Below, piece after piece: positions 1 through 9,254 of a DNA stretch of 64,000 nucleotides. Both the position numbers and the translations under genes were made by a program. Source of the stretch: CAVYXA01 sp963846775 (lineage in GTDB: Bacteria > Verrucomicrobiota > Verrucomicrobiia > Chthoniobacterales > UBA10450); contig CAWJXB010000006.1 in NCBI GenBank assembly GCA_963846775.1, positions 1,736,001-1,800,000 of the forward strand, in the 5' to 3' direction. How positions within the stretch are numbered: position 1 is the first letter of the stretch; every line of letters begins with the position of its first letter. The notes beneath the pieces were generated by a model that made no database searches, had not been told where the DNA came from, and was given only the letters and a program-made list of their open reading frames with translations.

Positions 1-192
1 ACTATGGAATTCGCACATGAAGCTGTCAGGGGTCAATTTGGACGCGGCATGGTTTGATCTTCCGTTGACTCCAATTTCGCCGGCTGCCGGCAGTTTGAGA
101 AGGAGAACAGTCACCGCGGCTGCGGACACCAGCGGTGGGGACAGGGGTGTGTTCGCCTTTGGGCAGCTATCGATGACGCCCATCGATCTAGC
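1..192. other. Window edge, no gene recognised
   Basis: This stretch lies downstream of the minus-strand rfbA-tonB fusion. I see no open frame with protein-like composition and no clear terminator hairpin. A plus-strand frame beginning at 17 runs antisense into the fusion gene and looks like a shadow. Confidence 0.5.
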
Positions 193-1467
193 TTACTTAT
201 CTACCCAGATTGGATACTCGACGACGACGGCGGAATTACCTGAAAGGAAGAATTTGATGGGAACCCAGACTTTGCTGACAGTGTGCGGCTTGAATCTCCA
301 TTGTAGGAGCGCCTGGACCGCAGCCTGATCGAGTATTTTGCTGCGTGTGCTGACTCCCATCTCTGCCTTGACAACATGGCCAGTTGCGGCGTCGATCGTT
401 AGCATGGCAATCCCCGCTCCTGATTGACCTTTTTCGCGCGCGGCGCTCGGATATGCCGGATCTCGCACATAAAGCGCCAACTCGTCGGATTCCTGCTTAG
501 TGAGCTCAACAGGTTTAGCCCGTATGGGTTCCGCTGCGACGCAGAATGCAGTGAGGAACAGAGACAATTTAGACAAACGAGCATTCATGCCGTTTTCGGC
601 CCTTCGGGTACTAACCATTTCAAGGTAACTGCGGTATTCGCCTTTCGGCAAGCGTCCGATGGCAGCGGATAGCTGGGCTTGATCGATGAAGCCCATGCGG
701 AACGCGACTTCTTCCAGGCAGGCAATCTTCAGGCCTTGTCGATGTTCGATTGTAGCGATGTAATTGCCGGCTTCGAGCAAGCTCGTTTGCGTCCCGGTGT
801 CGAGCCAGGCCATGCCACGGCCTAACAATTTTACATTGAGCTCACCGCGTTGGAGGTAAAGCAGATTCAGATCGGTGATCTCTAGTTCGCCGCGCGCTGA
901 CGCCCGTAGCGAACGCGCAAGATCGACCACGCGTTCGTCGTAAACATAGAGGCCGGGCACGGCGAAATGGCTCTTCGGCTGTTTCGGTTTTTCCTCGAGA
1001 CTGATCGCTTTGCCGGCGGCGTCGAACTCGACTACGCCGTATCGCTCGGGATCACGCACTTGATAGCCGAAAATGCAGGCGCCGCGCTGGATGGCGAGCG
1101 CTTCGCGGAAAAAATCGAGTTTGCCATAGAAGATGTTGTCGCCCAGGATGAGCGCCGCACCGCAATCGCCGAGGAACTTTGCGCCGATCAGAAACGCCTG
1201 CGCGATCCCCTCCGGCTTCGGTTGCTCGGCGTAATCGAGACGGATGCCGAATTGCGAGCCGTTGCCAAGAAAATCGCGGAGCACAGGCAGATCTTTCGGC
1301 GTGGAAATGATCAAGATCTCGCGCAACCCGCAAAGCATGAGCGTGGCTAACGGATAACAAATCATCGGCTTGTCATAGACCGGCAAGAGCTGTTTGCAGA
1401 CGATCTTGGTGATTGGGTAAAGACGCGTCCCCGCGCCGCCGGCAAGCAAGATGGCCTTCTTATTCAC
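193..1467 (-). CDS. rfbA: Glucose-1-phosphate thymidylyltransferase fused to TonB-like C-terminal domain
   Basis: Residues 1 to about 290 are a complete RmlA/RfbA: nucleotide-binding loop LLAGGAGTRLYP at 7-18, LGDN at 108-111, and the typical C-terminal GFIDQAQL and GEYRSYL segments. The enzyme makes dTDP-glucose from dTTP and glucose-1-phosphate for dTDP-rhamnose-type sugars in the cytoplasm. Without a stop, the frame continues from Met294 (codon at 586-588) into a signal-peptide-like stretch and a TonB C-terminal fold (YPSAAREKGQSG, LLQWRFKP). That second part would normally be a separate exported protein. The start overlaps the upstream GT2 stop (ATGA), so the gene ends a three-gene polysaccharide operon. 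RfbA identity is secure. Whether the fusion is one functional protein is not. Confidence 0.9.
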   Translation of the reverse strand: MNKKAILLAGGAGTRLYPITKIVCKQLLPVYDKPMICYPLATLMLCGLREILIISTPKDLPVLRDFLGNGSQFGIRLDYAEQPKPEGIAQAFLIGAKFLGDCGAALILGDNIFYGKLDFFREALAIQRGACIFGYQVRDPERYGVVEFDAAGKAISLEEKPKQPKSHFAVPGLYVYDERVVDLARSLRASARGELEITDLNLLYLQRGELNVKLLGRGMAWLDTGTQTSLLEAGNYIATIEHRQGLKIACLEEVAFRMGFIDQAQLSAAIGRLPKGEYRSYLEMVSTRRAENGMNARLSKLSLFLTAFCVAAEPIRAKPVELTKQESDELALYVRDPAYPSAAREKGQSGAGIAMLTIDAATGHVVKAEMGVSTRSKILDQAAVQALLQWRFKPHTVSKVWVPIKFFLSGNSAVVVEYPIWVDK

Positions 1468-2588
1468 GGCTGAGGCCTCCCGGTTTCTCTGGCCGATTTA
1501 ATTCCGATCTTTCGACCGAGCCGCAACCACCGCGATTCGCGCCACAGTCTTCGCACGGCCGACAACTCTGCTTTTGCCTCATTGAGCTCGCCTCGCAGCC
1601 GCAAATACTTTTGCTCGAGTCCAGCGCCGAACTGCGTCCCACTGACATGAAGATCCACCAAAAACCGGTTTGGAAATTCGCTCGCTTCGCTAAATTTCAT
1701 CATTGTCTTGATGTGTGCCTGCACCTGGTCGCGAGGGCATTTGCTGAGCACGTGAGCAATGAGTGAGATGAAGAGATCAGCGCGAAAGCTTGATATGTTG
1801 CTCCAAGCCGCGCGCTGGTAAGCAGCAAGGGCCCGCCGCAAATCGAGTGAATCGGCAAGCTCCGGCGCGAGCGCAACCAGAAGATCCACATTCATCTCCA
1901 TCAGTTCGCGCACAAGTGCTTCTGGCGGGGCCGAAATTGTGTTCGCCGAATGCACGCGATACGACAATAGCTCCTCATCGAGCACCGCGAGGCGGTCGTG
2001 CAACGCGCAATCGAGCAGAAAAAAGTAATCGTGAGCGTAGCGATATGATCGAAACGGGTGCTCGAGAAAGTATGTTCTACGTCCGGTAAGATTGCTGGTC
2101 GAAGCCAAAAAATTGGCCACGCCGAGCTGCTCGACGAGATCAAGTGATGAGCCGTGAATCGACCACGCGGCGGCGAACCACTTGGCCGACGGATCAGAGG
2201 CGGCCAACTCGCGCCCGGCGCTATCGATCAGCTTTAGCCTGGTCGTGACTACATCGATCGCAGGCATCTCGTTCAGAAACGCCACACATTTGGAAATACG
2301 CTCGCGGGCAAAGACATCGTCGGAGTTGAGGATGGCAACATAATCGCATCCGGCAGCCATCTCGATCCCGCGGTTGATCGCGGCGTGGGCACCCGCGTTC
2401 GGCTGCGTGTGCAATTCAATCCGCGGTTCCGCGAACGCGCGCACGATTTCGACTGAATCGTCAGTCGAGCCGTCATCGACGATTACAATCTTATCGACGG
2501 TCTGCATCTGGGCGAGGACCGATCGGATCGCATCACCAATGTAGGCAGCGTGATTGTAGAGTGGAATGACGACAGCAATTTGTTTCAT
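1464..2588 (-). CDS. Family 2 glycosyltransferase (GT-A fold)
   Basis: A cytoplasmic GT2 enzyme that would add a sugar to a surface polysaccharide or lipid-linked glycan. From Met at 2588 it shows VVIPLYN near residue 6, VDDGSTDDS near 38 (nucleotide-sugar binding) and the NSDD metal-binding motif near 88. The last 60 residues are a Leu/Glu/Arg-rich coiled coil ending in a basic tail, as in many O-antigen glycosyltransferases. I chose the start at 2588 over an in-frame one at 2618 because it has GGAG just upstream and forms an ATGA overlap with the restored frame of the preceding GT4 gene. It also overlaps the rfbA start. Acceptor and donor sugar are unknown. Confidence 0.85.
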   Translation of the reverse strand: MKQIAVVIPLYNHAAYIGDAIRSVLAQMQTVDKIVIVDDGSTDDSVEIVRAFAEPRIELHTQPNAGAHAAINRGIEMAAGCDYVAILNSDDVFARERISKCVAFLNEMPAIDVVTTRLKLIDSAGRELAASDPSAKWFAAAWSIHGSSLDLVEQLGVANFLASTSNLTGRRTYFLEHPFRSYRYAHDYFFLLDCALHDRLAVLDEELLSYRVHSANTISAPPEALVRELMEMNVDLLVALAPELADSLDLRRALAAYQRAAWSNISSFRADLFISLIAHVLSKCPRDQVQAHIKTMMKFSEASEFPNRFLVDLHVSGTQFGAGLEQKYLRLRGELNEAKAELSAVRRLWRESRWLRLGRKIGIKSARETGRPQP

Positions 2589-4457
2589 CGGCTCCACGTC
2601 TCGAGCTGATTGCGCCATTGTTGAAGAAACTCCTCCCGGATGTGTCCCTCTCTTGGACCAAATGGCCCGCGCCAGCGCGGCGGCTTCGGCTCTACAATGA
2701 AGCGACCGTCAAAATGGGCGCGGATTTTCGGGTCCGCAACACGACCGCCAGGTACAGATCGGTAGCAGGCGTTGCAGCACGTTTGACGGAAACGCCGGAG
2801 GGGACTCAATCGTCGCGCTGATCGTGACTTTTGCGAGACGCTGCAAGATCCATGCACAGAGCAAAGCGCGTGAATCTGTCGCGTGCACGTGGCGGATGCC
2901 CGCGCGCACAAGTTTCGGGCCAAGATAAAGGGCGACGCGGGCCGCTTCGAGATAATCGGCGGTCGGGCACACGCTCGGAAGCTCACGCCGCCAGCTCTCC
3001 ACTTCATGCGCGCGCGCGCGATCCGCAAGCCATTCCGCTTCGATCACGAGCGCATCCGGCAAAAATTCCAGAGCGCGTACGAGATGCGCAGATCCCTTGG
3101 CTGGCGAAATTGAGCCTGAGCGCCAGACGTAAATCGGCGCACCCGCCAGAGTCATGAGCTCGCGATCCAACCCCGGCAATTTCCGATTAGGCCATTCCCA
3201 GACGAGATGGGCGCAGTGCTGCAACTGCGGCCTTGGAGGTTGAAAGGCAGCTGGCGGGACCGCGGCAGCTTCAAAAAGCTTCAAGAGCTGGGCGGCGGTT
3301 TTATCGACATCGAATGTTTCTTCGACCGTGCGCCTGCCTGCCGCGCCCAGTCTGGCCCGGAGTTGCCGATCGCCTAACAGCGATTCGAGCGCATTGGCGA
3401 GCCCCTCAACATCTCCCGGGGTAACGAGCAGGCCGTTCTCCCCATCCCGGACCATTTCCGGAACGCCTGCCAGTCGCGCCGAGACAACCGGCCGCGCGGT
3501 AGCCATGGCTTCAAGAATCACGGTCGGTAAAATGTCATTTGCGCCTTCGCGACTGACAGTACAGGCAAGAGCAAAAACATCTGAATCGATCAGGCGATCC
3601 ACCACTTCTTCCTGCGGTAGCGATCCTAGCAGCCGAACGAAACCGTCCAGGCCCGCCTCAGTAATTGCGCTTTGCAGCGCGTCCCGCAACGGCCCCTCGC
3701 CGATGATTTCGCATTCAAATTCGAGGCCACGCTTTTTCAGGTCGGCGCAAGCGGAAATCAGGTGGCGAAAGCCTTTAAACTCGACCAAGCGGCCAATACT
3801 CAAGATGCGCGGCCGCAAATCAGGCAATCTCGGCGGAGCGGGTTTGAACTTTCGCAAATCGATGCCGTTATACACGCAGTGAATCTTTCCGGCCGCGTCC
3901 GGACATTTCTGGAGGATTAACTTGCGACTGTAGTCGCTCACGGCAATAACGAACGCAGCTTCGCGGCACATTTCACGCAGCAGCTCGTCGCTACCGACAT
4001 CGAGCATGAAGTCCTGCGCGTGCGCGGTGAAGCTGAACCCGATCTTGCTGATCGCTTTGACGAACAGGGCGGTGTGGGTGGCATGGCTGGCGAAATGAAC
4101 GTGAAAATGCGCGATGCCACTGCGAACGAAATGTTCGGAAAAAAAAAGCGCATTAAGCGCGCGTTGCTCGGCTTTGAAGCTCGGGCCATATCGTGCCTCG
4201 TGTTCCGCGACAAGAGCGGCAGGCCAGATGCCATCGCGGCGTGCCAGCTGTCCCATTAGCCGCACCACTTCCGGAGGCGGCGCGTAGCGAATTTCCGCGC
4301 GCAAATTCGCCCTGTGTCCATGACGAAGACTCGTGAACGGCGGATGGAACGAGCCAATTTCGAGCTCCACGCCTTGCCGCTCTAGGGCGAGCATTTCAGT
4401 ATCGCAGAACGTCTGCGAAATCACTGGATATCGCGAGTAGAGGTATCCAAGGCGCAT
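2585..4457 (-). CDS. GT4 family glycosyltransferase with frameshifted C-terminus
   Basis: The GT-B retaining glycosyltransferase body is intact: HAQDFMLD near residue 155, YNGIDLRKF near 195, SIGRLVEFKGF near 222 and GVPEMVRDGENGLLV near 335. About 170 further residues resemble a second Rossmann-like half. The original frame stops at 2709 after an atypical CTWRSCCGPENPRPF tail. An adjacent frame continues with protein-like sequence (DPKIRAHFDGRF, GHIREEFLQQWRN) and stops at 2585, exactly overlapping the next gene's ATG. A one-base insertion or two-base deletion near 2755-2795 explains this. It may be a real mutation or an assembly error. First gene of the polysaccharide operon. Confidence 0.8.
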
Positions 4458-4505
4458 CGAGATCGACCATTACGCGCGGTGGACAGAATAGCAATGCACT
4501 CGGCC

Positions 4506-4823
4506 TCAGGAAAACCGGACATCTTTGCCCGGATCCATCTCGAAATCGAGCGTTAATGAATCCGCCGTGTTGGGCTTGATGGTTTCCTCCATGAATTTCA
4601 CGAAAATTGGGTCCTCGCGGAAGATGGCGTATTTGTCCATCGATTCGAAGTCGATGGCGATGAAAAACGGCCAGGGCAATTCCGGATCGACCCGTTTGCC
4701 GCACTTGATGCTGAGCACCTCGGGGATTTTCAGAAGCTGCATGCGCGCGTTCATCATCATCTCTTCGACACGCGCGGGAGTGACCTCCGGTTTGAGCTTG
4801 TAGAGGACGACGTGATGAATCAT
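4506..4823 (-). CDS. Dabb (stress-responsive A/B barrel) domain protein
   Basis: A 105-residue protein starting MIHHVVLYKLKPEVT, the typical opening of the Dabb ferredoxin-like family. The conserved pattern of an N-terminal HHVVLxKLK strand and a central GKRVD...IAIDFESMDKYAIF segment is present, and the full length matches one domain. Family members form dimeric alpha-beta barrels and are seen in stress response and polyketide or small-molecule chemistry, but the role of this class in bacteria is mostly unknown. It lies just upstream of the GT4 gene on the same strand with a 48-base gap, so co-transcription is possible. Function here is not predicted. Confidence 0.8.
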   Translation of the reverse strand: MIHHVVLYKLKPEVTPARVEEMMMNARMQLLKIPEVLSIKCGKRVDPELPWPFFIAIDFESMDKYAIFREDPIFVKFMEETIKPNTADSLTLDFEMDPGKDVRFS

Positions 4824-4950
4824 GAAAGCTAAAGCTATTAGGCGGTTCAGGTGGAACGCGCAAGCAGGAATCAGAAGCTTGGGCAGTTCTCCATTATTGG
4901 ATCGCCTTTTGTTCAGCGGGAAATTAAGTCTGAGTCGCCCCTAGCCGAAA
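4824..4950. promoter_or_regulatory. Divergent intergenic region
   Basis: A 127-base gap between the minus-strand Dabb gene and the plus-strand PIG-V-like gene. It must carry promoters for both directions. No confident -35/-10 pair or operator was identified by eye. Confidence 0.35.
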
Positions 4951-6081
4951 ATGAAAGTGATCGCGATCATCAAGAGCAAATTGAGCCGAGCCGCAGGACT
5001 ATTGCCGCACGATGATTGGCTCGCGCTCGGCTGGGTGTTGGCGATCAAGCTTCTGCTTCTCATCTTTGGCATAAGAAGTTTTCAAACGCTTGGAAATAGT
5101 GTCGCCCCGGGCTGGCTAGAAATCTGGAACCGCTGGGATTCGATTCATTACCTCGACGTCGCCCAATTTGGTTATCGCTCGTCGAGCACGCTCAAAGCCT
5201 GGTTCTATCCATTGTTTCCGTGGTTGACCCGGGCAGTGGCGTGGATCACCGGGAATTATCTTGCGAGCGCTTTCATCGTTTCGGGCGCGGCCCTCCTGAT
5301 TGCGGCCATCCTCTTGCGCCGGCTCGTTCAACTCGACTATCCACCAGACGTCGCCCGGCGCGCTGTCTGGTTCTTCCTCATTTTCCCGACTGCATATTTT
5401 CTCCACATTGGCTACAGCGAAAGCCTTTTTCTCGCGCTCGCGCTCGGATCAATCTTTGCGGCGCGACGCGGGAGATGGTGGCCGGCGGGAGCCCTCGGGG
5501 CGCTGGCGTGGGCGACTCGTCCCACCGGAATCGTTCTCGTGCCGACCCTCGCCGTGGAAGCTGCCCACCAATTGATCACTACGAAACGCTGGAACTGGGG
5601 CTGGCTCTGGATCGGATTCGTGCCGCTCGGGTTCGCCGCGTATCTTTTCCTCAATTGGAAAGTCTCAGGCGAGCCGTTCGCATTTCTGCAAATGCGCAAA
5701 CCGCTTTTTGCGATGTCGTTCGCCTGGCCTTGGGTTGGAATCCGCGAAGCGATCGGGAATCTGCGTCGTCCGCCAAATGACGCCGAGATAGTCGGTGCCC
5801 AGGAATTGTATTTCGTCGCCCTCAGCTTTGTTTGCCTGGTTGTCAGTTGGATTAAGCTGCGGCCGCTTTACGCCGTCTGGATGACTGGAAACTGGCTGTT
5901 GTTCACCTGTGTTACCTTCATCGAAAGCGCGCCACGCTACGCGGTCACGCTTTTCCCAATTTTCATCCTATTCGCGCTGCTCGCGAAGAACCGCTTCTGG
6001 AACGGGATCATTACTGTGTGGTCGGTTTTATTTCTTGCTCTCTTTGTCAGCCTTTTTGTCCGCGGCTGGTGGGCGTTTTAG
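4951..6081 (+). CDS. PIG-V-like polytopic mannosyltransferase
   Basis: A 376-residue integral membrane protein with about eight to ten hydrophobic segments. RWDSIHYLDVAQFGY at 61-75 and FPTAYFLHIGYSESLFLAL near 150 match the signature regions of GPI mannosyltransferase 2 (PIG-V) and its bacterial relatives in the GT-C superfamily. Such enzymes use a polyprenyl-phosphate sugar donor on the outer face of the inner membrane. GT-C proteins use an acidic residue in the first loop, and Asp63 in WDS is the likely catalytic candidate. A paralogue sits at 39849-41138. DPM1-like donors could come from the GT2 genes at 22630 and 61228. Acceptor unknown. Confidence 0.75.
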   Translation: MKVIAIIKSKLSRAAGLLPHDDWLALGWVLAIKLLLLIFGIRSFQTLGNSVAPGWLEIWNRWDSIHYLDVAQFGYRSSSTLKAWFYPLFPWLTRAVAWITGNYLASAFIVSGAALLIAAILLRRLVQLDYPPDVARRAVWFFLIFPTAYFLHIGYSESLFLALALGSIFAARRGRWWPAGALGALAWATRPTGIVLVPTLAVEAAHQLITTKRWNWGWLWIGFVPLGFAAYLFLNWKVSGEPFAFLQMRKPLFAMSFAWPWVGIREAIGNLRRPPNDAEIVGAQELYFVALSFVCLVVSWIKLRPLYAVWMTGNWLLFTCVTFIESAPRYAVTLFPIFILFALLAKNRFWNGIITVWSVLFLALFVSLFVRGWWAF

Positions 6082-6288
6082 CTGATCGGAATTCGCCATA
6101 CTCCGACAAGTTTCAACGTCTCCGGTTCGGGAGATTCGTGGCGCAGGCATTTCGGTCGATCCGGACTCGAACGAGTTAGAAGAATTCGGGAGATTGATCG
6201 ACGCGAAAGATTGTTCTTAAAGGCGCGGACCGGTAGTTTGTTCGGCGAAGTTGCCCCTTTTCGCCGCGCAATTAAGATCGACGTCATC

Positions 6289-6888
6289 ATGACGACGATT
6301 GGACCAAGCAAATACGGAGCGAAGGAAATCGCGCAGCTTTTCCCCAGTCTGATGCAGATCAAAGAGGAATCGCTCCGGGAAAAAGTAGCGGCGGTTTGGA
6401 ATGAAGCGATCACGACCGGCTGTGGCGGGAAGGGCTGGACGTTCGACGAATTGCGCTCGGTGAAATTTACGCTGCTGGCCGGCGATATCGACATGACGTT
6501 CGTCGAGCATCTGAACTCCTGTGCTTTGCAATGCATCGCCATCGCTGATGTGTTGGAGGGGGCATTCCGTTGTGGCATCCCGATCCGCCGCGATTATCTC
6601 ATCGCGGGAGCGCTGCTGGCAGATGTCGGCAAGCCACTCGAGTATGATAAGGACGCCTCCGGCAACGTGATCCAGGGCACGTTCGGCCAGCAGGTGCGGC
6701 ATCCGTTCAGCGGTGTCGCACTCGCGCACAAGCATGGTCTGCCCGGCGAGGTCTTACACATCATCGCCACCCACAGCCATGAAGGTGACAAAGTCGAGCG
6801 CTCTATCGAGTCGATCATTTTTCATCACGCCGACTTTGTCGATTTCGACATCGCCAAACTCCTCGGCAAACGGGCCGGGAAAAAATGA
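6289..6888 (+). CDS. HD-domain-like protein with degenerate metal site
   Basis: About 199 residues from the ATG at 6289; a TTG at 6211 would extend it by 26 residues, and no Shine-Dalgarno decides between them. The helical layout follows HD phosphohydrolases: FVEHLNSC supplies the first His, then LIAGALLADVGKPLEYD where the family has LLHDIGK, then HPFSGVALA, ATHSHEGD and HHADFVDFD. The His of the HD doublet is Ala111, with Asp112 retained. Loss of that metal ligand suggests an altered or lost hydrolase activity. It is followed after a short gap by a sulfotransferase gene. Partner and substrate are unknown. Confidence 0.65.
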   Translation: MTTIGPSKYGAKEIAQLFPSLMQIKEESLREKVAAVWNEAITTGCGGKGWTFDELRSVKFTLLAGDIDMTFVEHLNSCALQCIAIADVLEGAFRCGIPIRRDYLIAGALLADVGKPLEYDKDASGNVIQGTFGQQVRHPFSGVALAHKHGLPGEVLHIIATHSHEGDKVERSIESIIFHHADFVDFDIAKLLGKRAGKK

Positions 6889-6925
6889 ACTTGTCCATCC
6901 TCGCGTTGTCTGAACGAACACGAAA

Positions 6926-7747
6926 TTGATTCGCCGGAATTTTAGTAGTCGGGCGCGCCAGCTTTCAGGCGGTGATGCGATTCTTATTTCCATCCCGAAA
7001 AGCGGCCGGACATGGCTGCGCACATTTCTCTGCGCTTATTTTTGCCAGCGGTACGGGCGCGAGTTCACGCTCGATCCGCAACGTTATGTCGATCTTACGA
7101 TTCCACGCCTAGTCTATTCGCACGATGTGTTTGAACATCGGACGAAAGGAAGCTGGTGGGACCGGTTGCGCGGTAAATATCTCGTGCCCGCGCGCGAATG
7201 GCGAAGTGCGAAAAAGATCATCCTGCTGGCAAGAGATCCGCGGGATTGTTTTGTCTCGCTCTATTTGCAGATGACGCGTCGCACGGCGGAGACGCCGGCC
7301 AAGCTAAAACAGAAAGCCACCAGTGAAATGTTACGGGACGGACGATTCGGCATCCGCGCGATGGTGCGGACGATGAACGACTGGTTGAACGAACTCACCC
7401 GCCACGACCATTTCGCCTTACTGCGATACGAGACGATCCGGGCCGCGCCAGCAGAGAAATTTCGCGAGTTGCTAGAATGGTTAGGCGAAAATGATGTCGA
7501 CTTGCCGATCTTGGAGGGGGCGGTGGATTTTTCCTGCTTCGAGAACATGCAGAAAATGGAAGCAGCCTGGGCTTTCGATTCCAAAATCCTCCAGCCCGGG
7601 GATGCGCGCGACCGGGAATCGTTCAAAGTGCGCCGCGGAAAAATCGGCGGATTCGAAGATTACTTGTCGATCGGCGATCAACAATATGCCGCCGAGGCGA
7701 TGAAGAGTTTACATCCTCGGTTTGGCTACGCGCCGTTAACGAATTAA
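6926..7747 (+). CDS. Sulfotransferase domain protein
   Basis: A cytosolic-type sulfotransferase of 273 residues that should move sulfate from PAPS to an alcohol or amine acceptor. The 5'-phosphosulfate loop is SIPKSGRTWLR at about 22-32, and the 3'-phosphate site is LLARDPRDCFVSLYL near 100. A C-terminal KVRRGKIGGFEDYL matches the family's RKGxxGDW-like region that closes over the nucleotide. The start is a TTG at 6926 directly before basic residues; no ATG lies upstream of the PAPS loop, so the exact start is uncertain. Acceptor unknown; surface glycans are plausible given nearby glycosyltransferases. Confidence 0.8.
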   Translation: MIRRNFSSRARQLSGGDAILISIPKSGRTWLRTFLCAYFCQRYGREFTLDPQRYVDLTIPRLVYSHDVFEHRTKGSWWDRLRGKYLVPAREWRSAKKIILLARDPRDCFVSLYLQMTRRTAETPAKLKQKATSEMLRDGRFGIRAMVRTMNDWLNELTRHDHFALLRYETIRAAPAEKFRELLEWLGENDVDLPILEGAVDFSCFENMQKMEAAWAFDSKILQPGDARDRESFKVRRGKIGGFEDYLSIGDQQYAAEAMKSLHPRFGYAPLTN

Positions 7748-7807
7748 ATCTTGGCACGGCAGCAGGTTGAAGTTTAATCTTTCCATTGACGTTGTCGATT
7801 GCACGAC

Positions 7808-8320
7808 ATGCAAACACTGCGGCGAAGAACGATACTCGGTTTCGCGCTTACGCTCTTTTTATCGATCGTTGCCGCACAGTCGCAGCAGCGAGGCGAGAGC
7901 GATGGAGCGGTGCATGTAAGAATGATCGTCAATTCGGACGGCTCGCGCACGACTTTCATGTTCAACGATGTCGAACGGAAATGCGTTGCCACGACTACGA
8001 GCGAAGACGGGAAATTGCGTGAGAAAGTTCGTTACGAGCTCGATGAGGCCGGGCGTTTTTTGACGGGGCGCATCTTCGGTCCGGACGGTAAACTTAAATT
8101 CAAGAGCCGCTACAAATACGACAGCACCGAGCGAATGGAGAAAGAAACGCAGATGAACGAGCAAGGCGATCTGCTGCACCGGATCATTTACAGCTATGAT
8201 CAAACCGGCAGACCGACTGGTTATTCCGTGTTCGATGCAAACGGGAAACTGGAGAATCGACTGATGGTCCCGACGCCGAGTGCCCCGATCAAACCCCGGG
8301 GTCGAAAAATCAAGGAGTGA
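7808..8320 (+). CDS. Secreted protein with YD/RHS-like strands, function unknown
   Basis: A 170-residue protein with a signal peptide (RRR, then ILGFALTLFLSIVAA, cleavage near QSQQ). The mature part has three or four repeats of the form Y.yd..GRl.....d.nGkl, for example YELDEAGRFL, RYKYDSTERM, IYSYDQTGRP and VFDANGKL. This resembles short YD/RHS-type beta repeats. The C-terminus is basic and proline-rich. I chose the ATG at 7808; a TTG three codons upstream is in frame. No enzymatic motif is visible. It probably acts in the periplasm or is exported. Confidence 0.65.
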   Translation: MQTLRRRTILGFALTLFLSIVAAQSQQRGESDGAVHVRMIVNSDGSRTTFMFNDVERKCVATTTSEDGKLREKVRYELDEAGRFLTGRIFGPDGKLKFKSRYKYDSTERMEKETQMNEQGDLLHRIIYSYDQTGRPTGYSVFDANGKLENRLMVPTPSAPIKPRGRKIKE

Positions 8321-8321
8321 G

Positions 8322-8378
8322 GGCCTCCCAGCCGCTACGCACCGCCTGGCGGCTAGGAAAGCCGTCGAGTGGGAGGCC
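8322..8378. terminator. Inverted repeat after secreted-protein gene
   Basis: GGCCTCCCA at 8322-8330 pairs with TGGGAGGCC at 8370-8378, with smaller GCCGC/GCGGC pairings inside the loop. It starts one base after a stop codon, which suggests a transcript-end hairpin. No U-tract follows, so it could instead be an interspersed palindromic repeat. Confidence 0.45.
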
Positions 8379-8566
8379 GCAGTTTCGCCAGGGTCGACAT
8401 GATCCAAAGTTCCCAACGTAGTTGCGAAACGATTGGTCGGCACGACTGAGAATAAGCGCGCTTGGAGCAACATAGGGTGTTGCATCGAATACGGCCTCTG
8501 CCTGAGCGCAGCCTTGGCCGCGGTTCGCGGTTGCTAGGGCGCGCAAAGAGGGTTACAAACTGCACC
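8379..8566. other. Intergenic region upstream of exbB
   Basis: About 190 bases before the chosen exbB start. It probably holds the promoter of the exbB-exbD-tonB-like operon. The open frame extends upstream to 8462 but reads as non-protein-like, Arg-rich sequence there. No Fur-like or other operator was recognised. Confidence 0.35.
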
Positions 8567-9250
8567 GTGATTGACTATATCCAGAAGGGCGGATTGCTGA
8601 TGTGGCCAATTCTGGTCTGCAGCATCATCGCCATCGCCGTTTTTTTAGAGCGACTTTTTTATTTTCACCGCGCGACGATTCACGTCGGCGAGTTTTTGAA
8701 GGGACTGTCGAACTTGATTCAGCGTCGGAATTTTGCCGAGGCTTTGCATGAATCGGCCGGGACGCCGGGGCCGGTGGCGCGGGTGATTCATGCGGCCATT
8801 ATCCGGCACGATGCACCGCGGACGGAGCTGCGCGACATCGTGCAGGAAGCGGGACAACTGGAAGTGCCGAAGCTGGAGCGCTTCCTCGGTGTGCTGTCGA
8901 CGATCGCGTTTCTCGCGCCGCTCCTTGGCTTGTTAGGCACGGTCGCGGGCATGATCGACGCGTTTGGCACGATTTCAGCGAGCGGTGGTTATGTAACCGT
9001 GACCGAGCTTTCCCGCGGCATTTACAAGAGTTTGCTCACCACGGCCGCTGGTCTCGTCGTCGCGACGCCTACGTTTGTGGCCTATAGTTATCTCTCGTCG
9101 CGTGTTACGACGATGTTGCACGACATGGAACGCGCTGGGATCGAGATCGTTCACATGTTGACGGAAAGCCGGCCGATCAGCGGCATTATCAGCTTCCAGC
9201 AGCCCGATGAAGCAGCTGCGCGTGAGCGCGAGGCACGGCAGGATCTTTAA
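8567..9250 (+). CDS. exbB: MotA/TolQ/ExbB proton channel family protein
   Basis: Inner-membrane subunit of a proton-driven energiser. Three membrane spans are visible: MWPILVCSIIAIAVFLERLF near residue 12, then VLSTIAFLAPLLGLLGTVAGMIDAF near 110-135, and YKSLLTTAAGLVVATPTFVAYSYL near 155. The latter two contain the conserved pore-lining TolQ/ExbB segments (LLGLLGTVxGM and a Thr/Ala-rich third span). I chose GTG at 8567, which gives a normal 227-residue protein; the upstream in-frame extension looks non-coding. ExbD follows after 119 bases, then a TonB-like protein, so this is a TonB- or Tol-type complex. Confidence 0.85.
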   Translation: MIDYIQKGGLLMWPILVCSIIAIAVFLERLFYFHRATIHVGEFLKGLSNLIQRRNFAEALHESAGTPGPVARVIHAAIIRHDAPRTELRDIVQEAGQLEVPKLERFLGVLSTIAFLAPLLGLLGTVAGMIDAFGTISASGGYVTVTELSRGIYKSLLTTAAGLVVATPTFVAYSYLSSRVTTMLHDMERAGIEIVHMLTESRPISGIISFQQPDEAAAREREARQDL

Positions 9251-9254
9251 CCAC

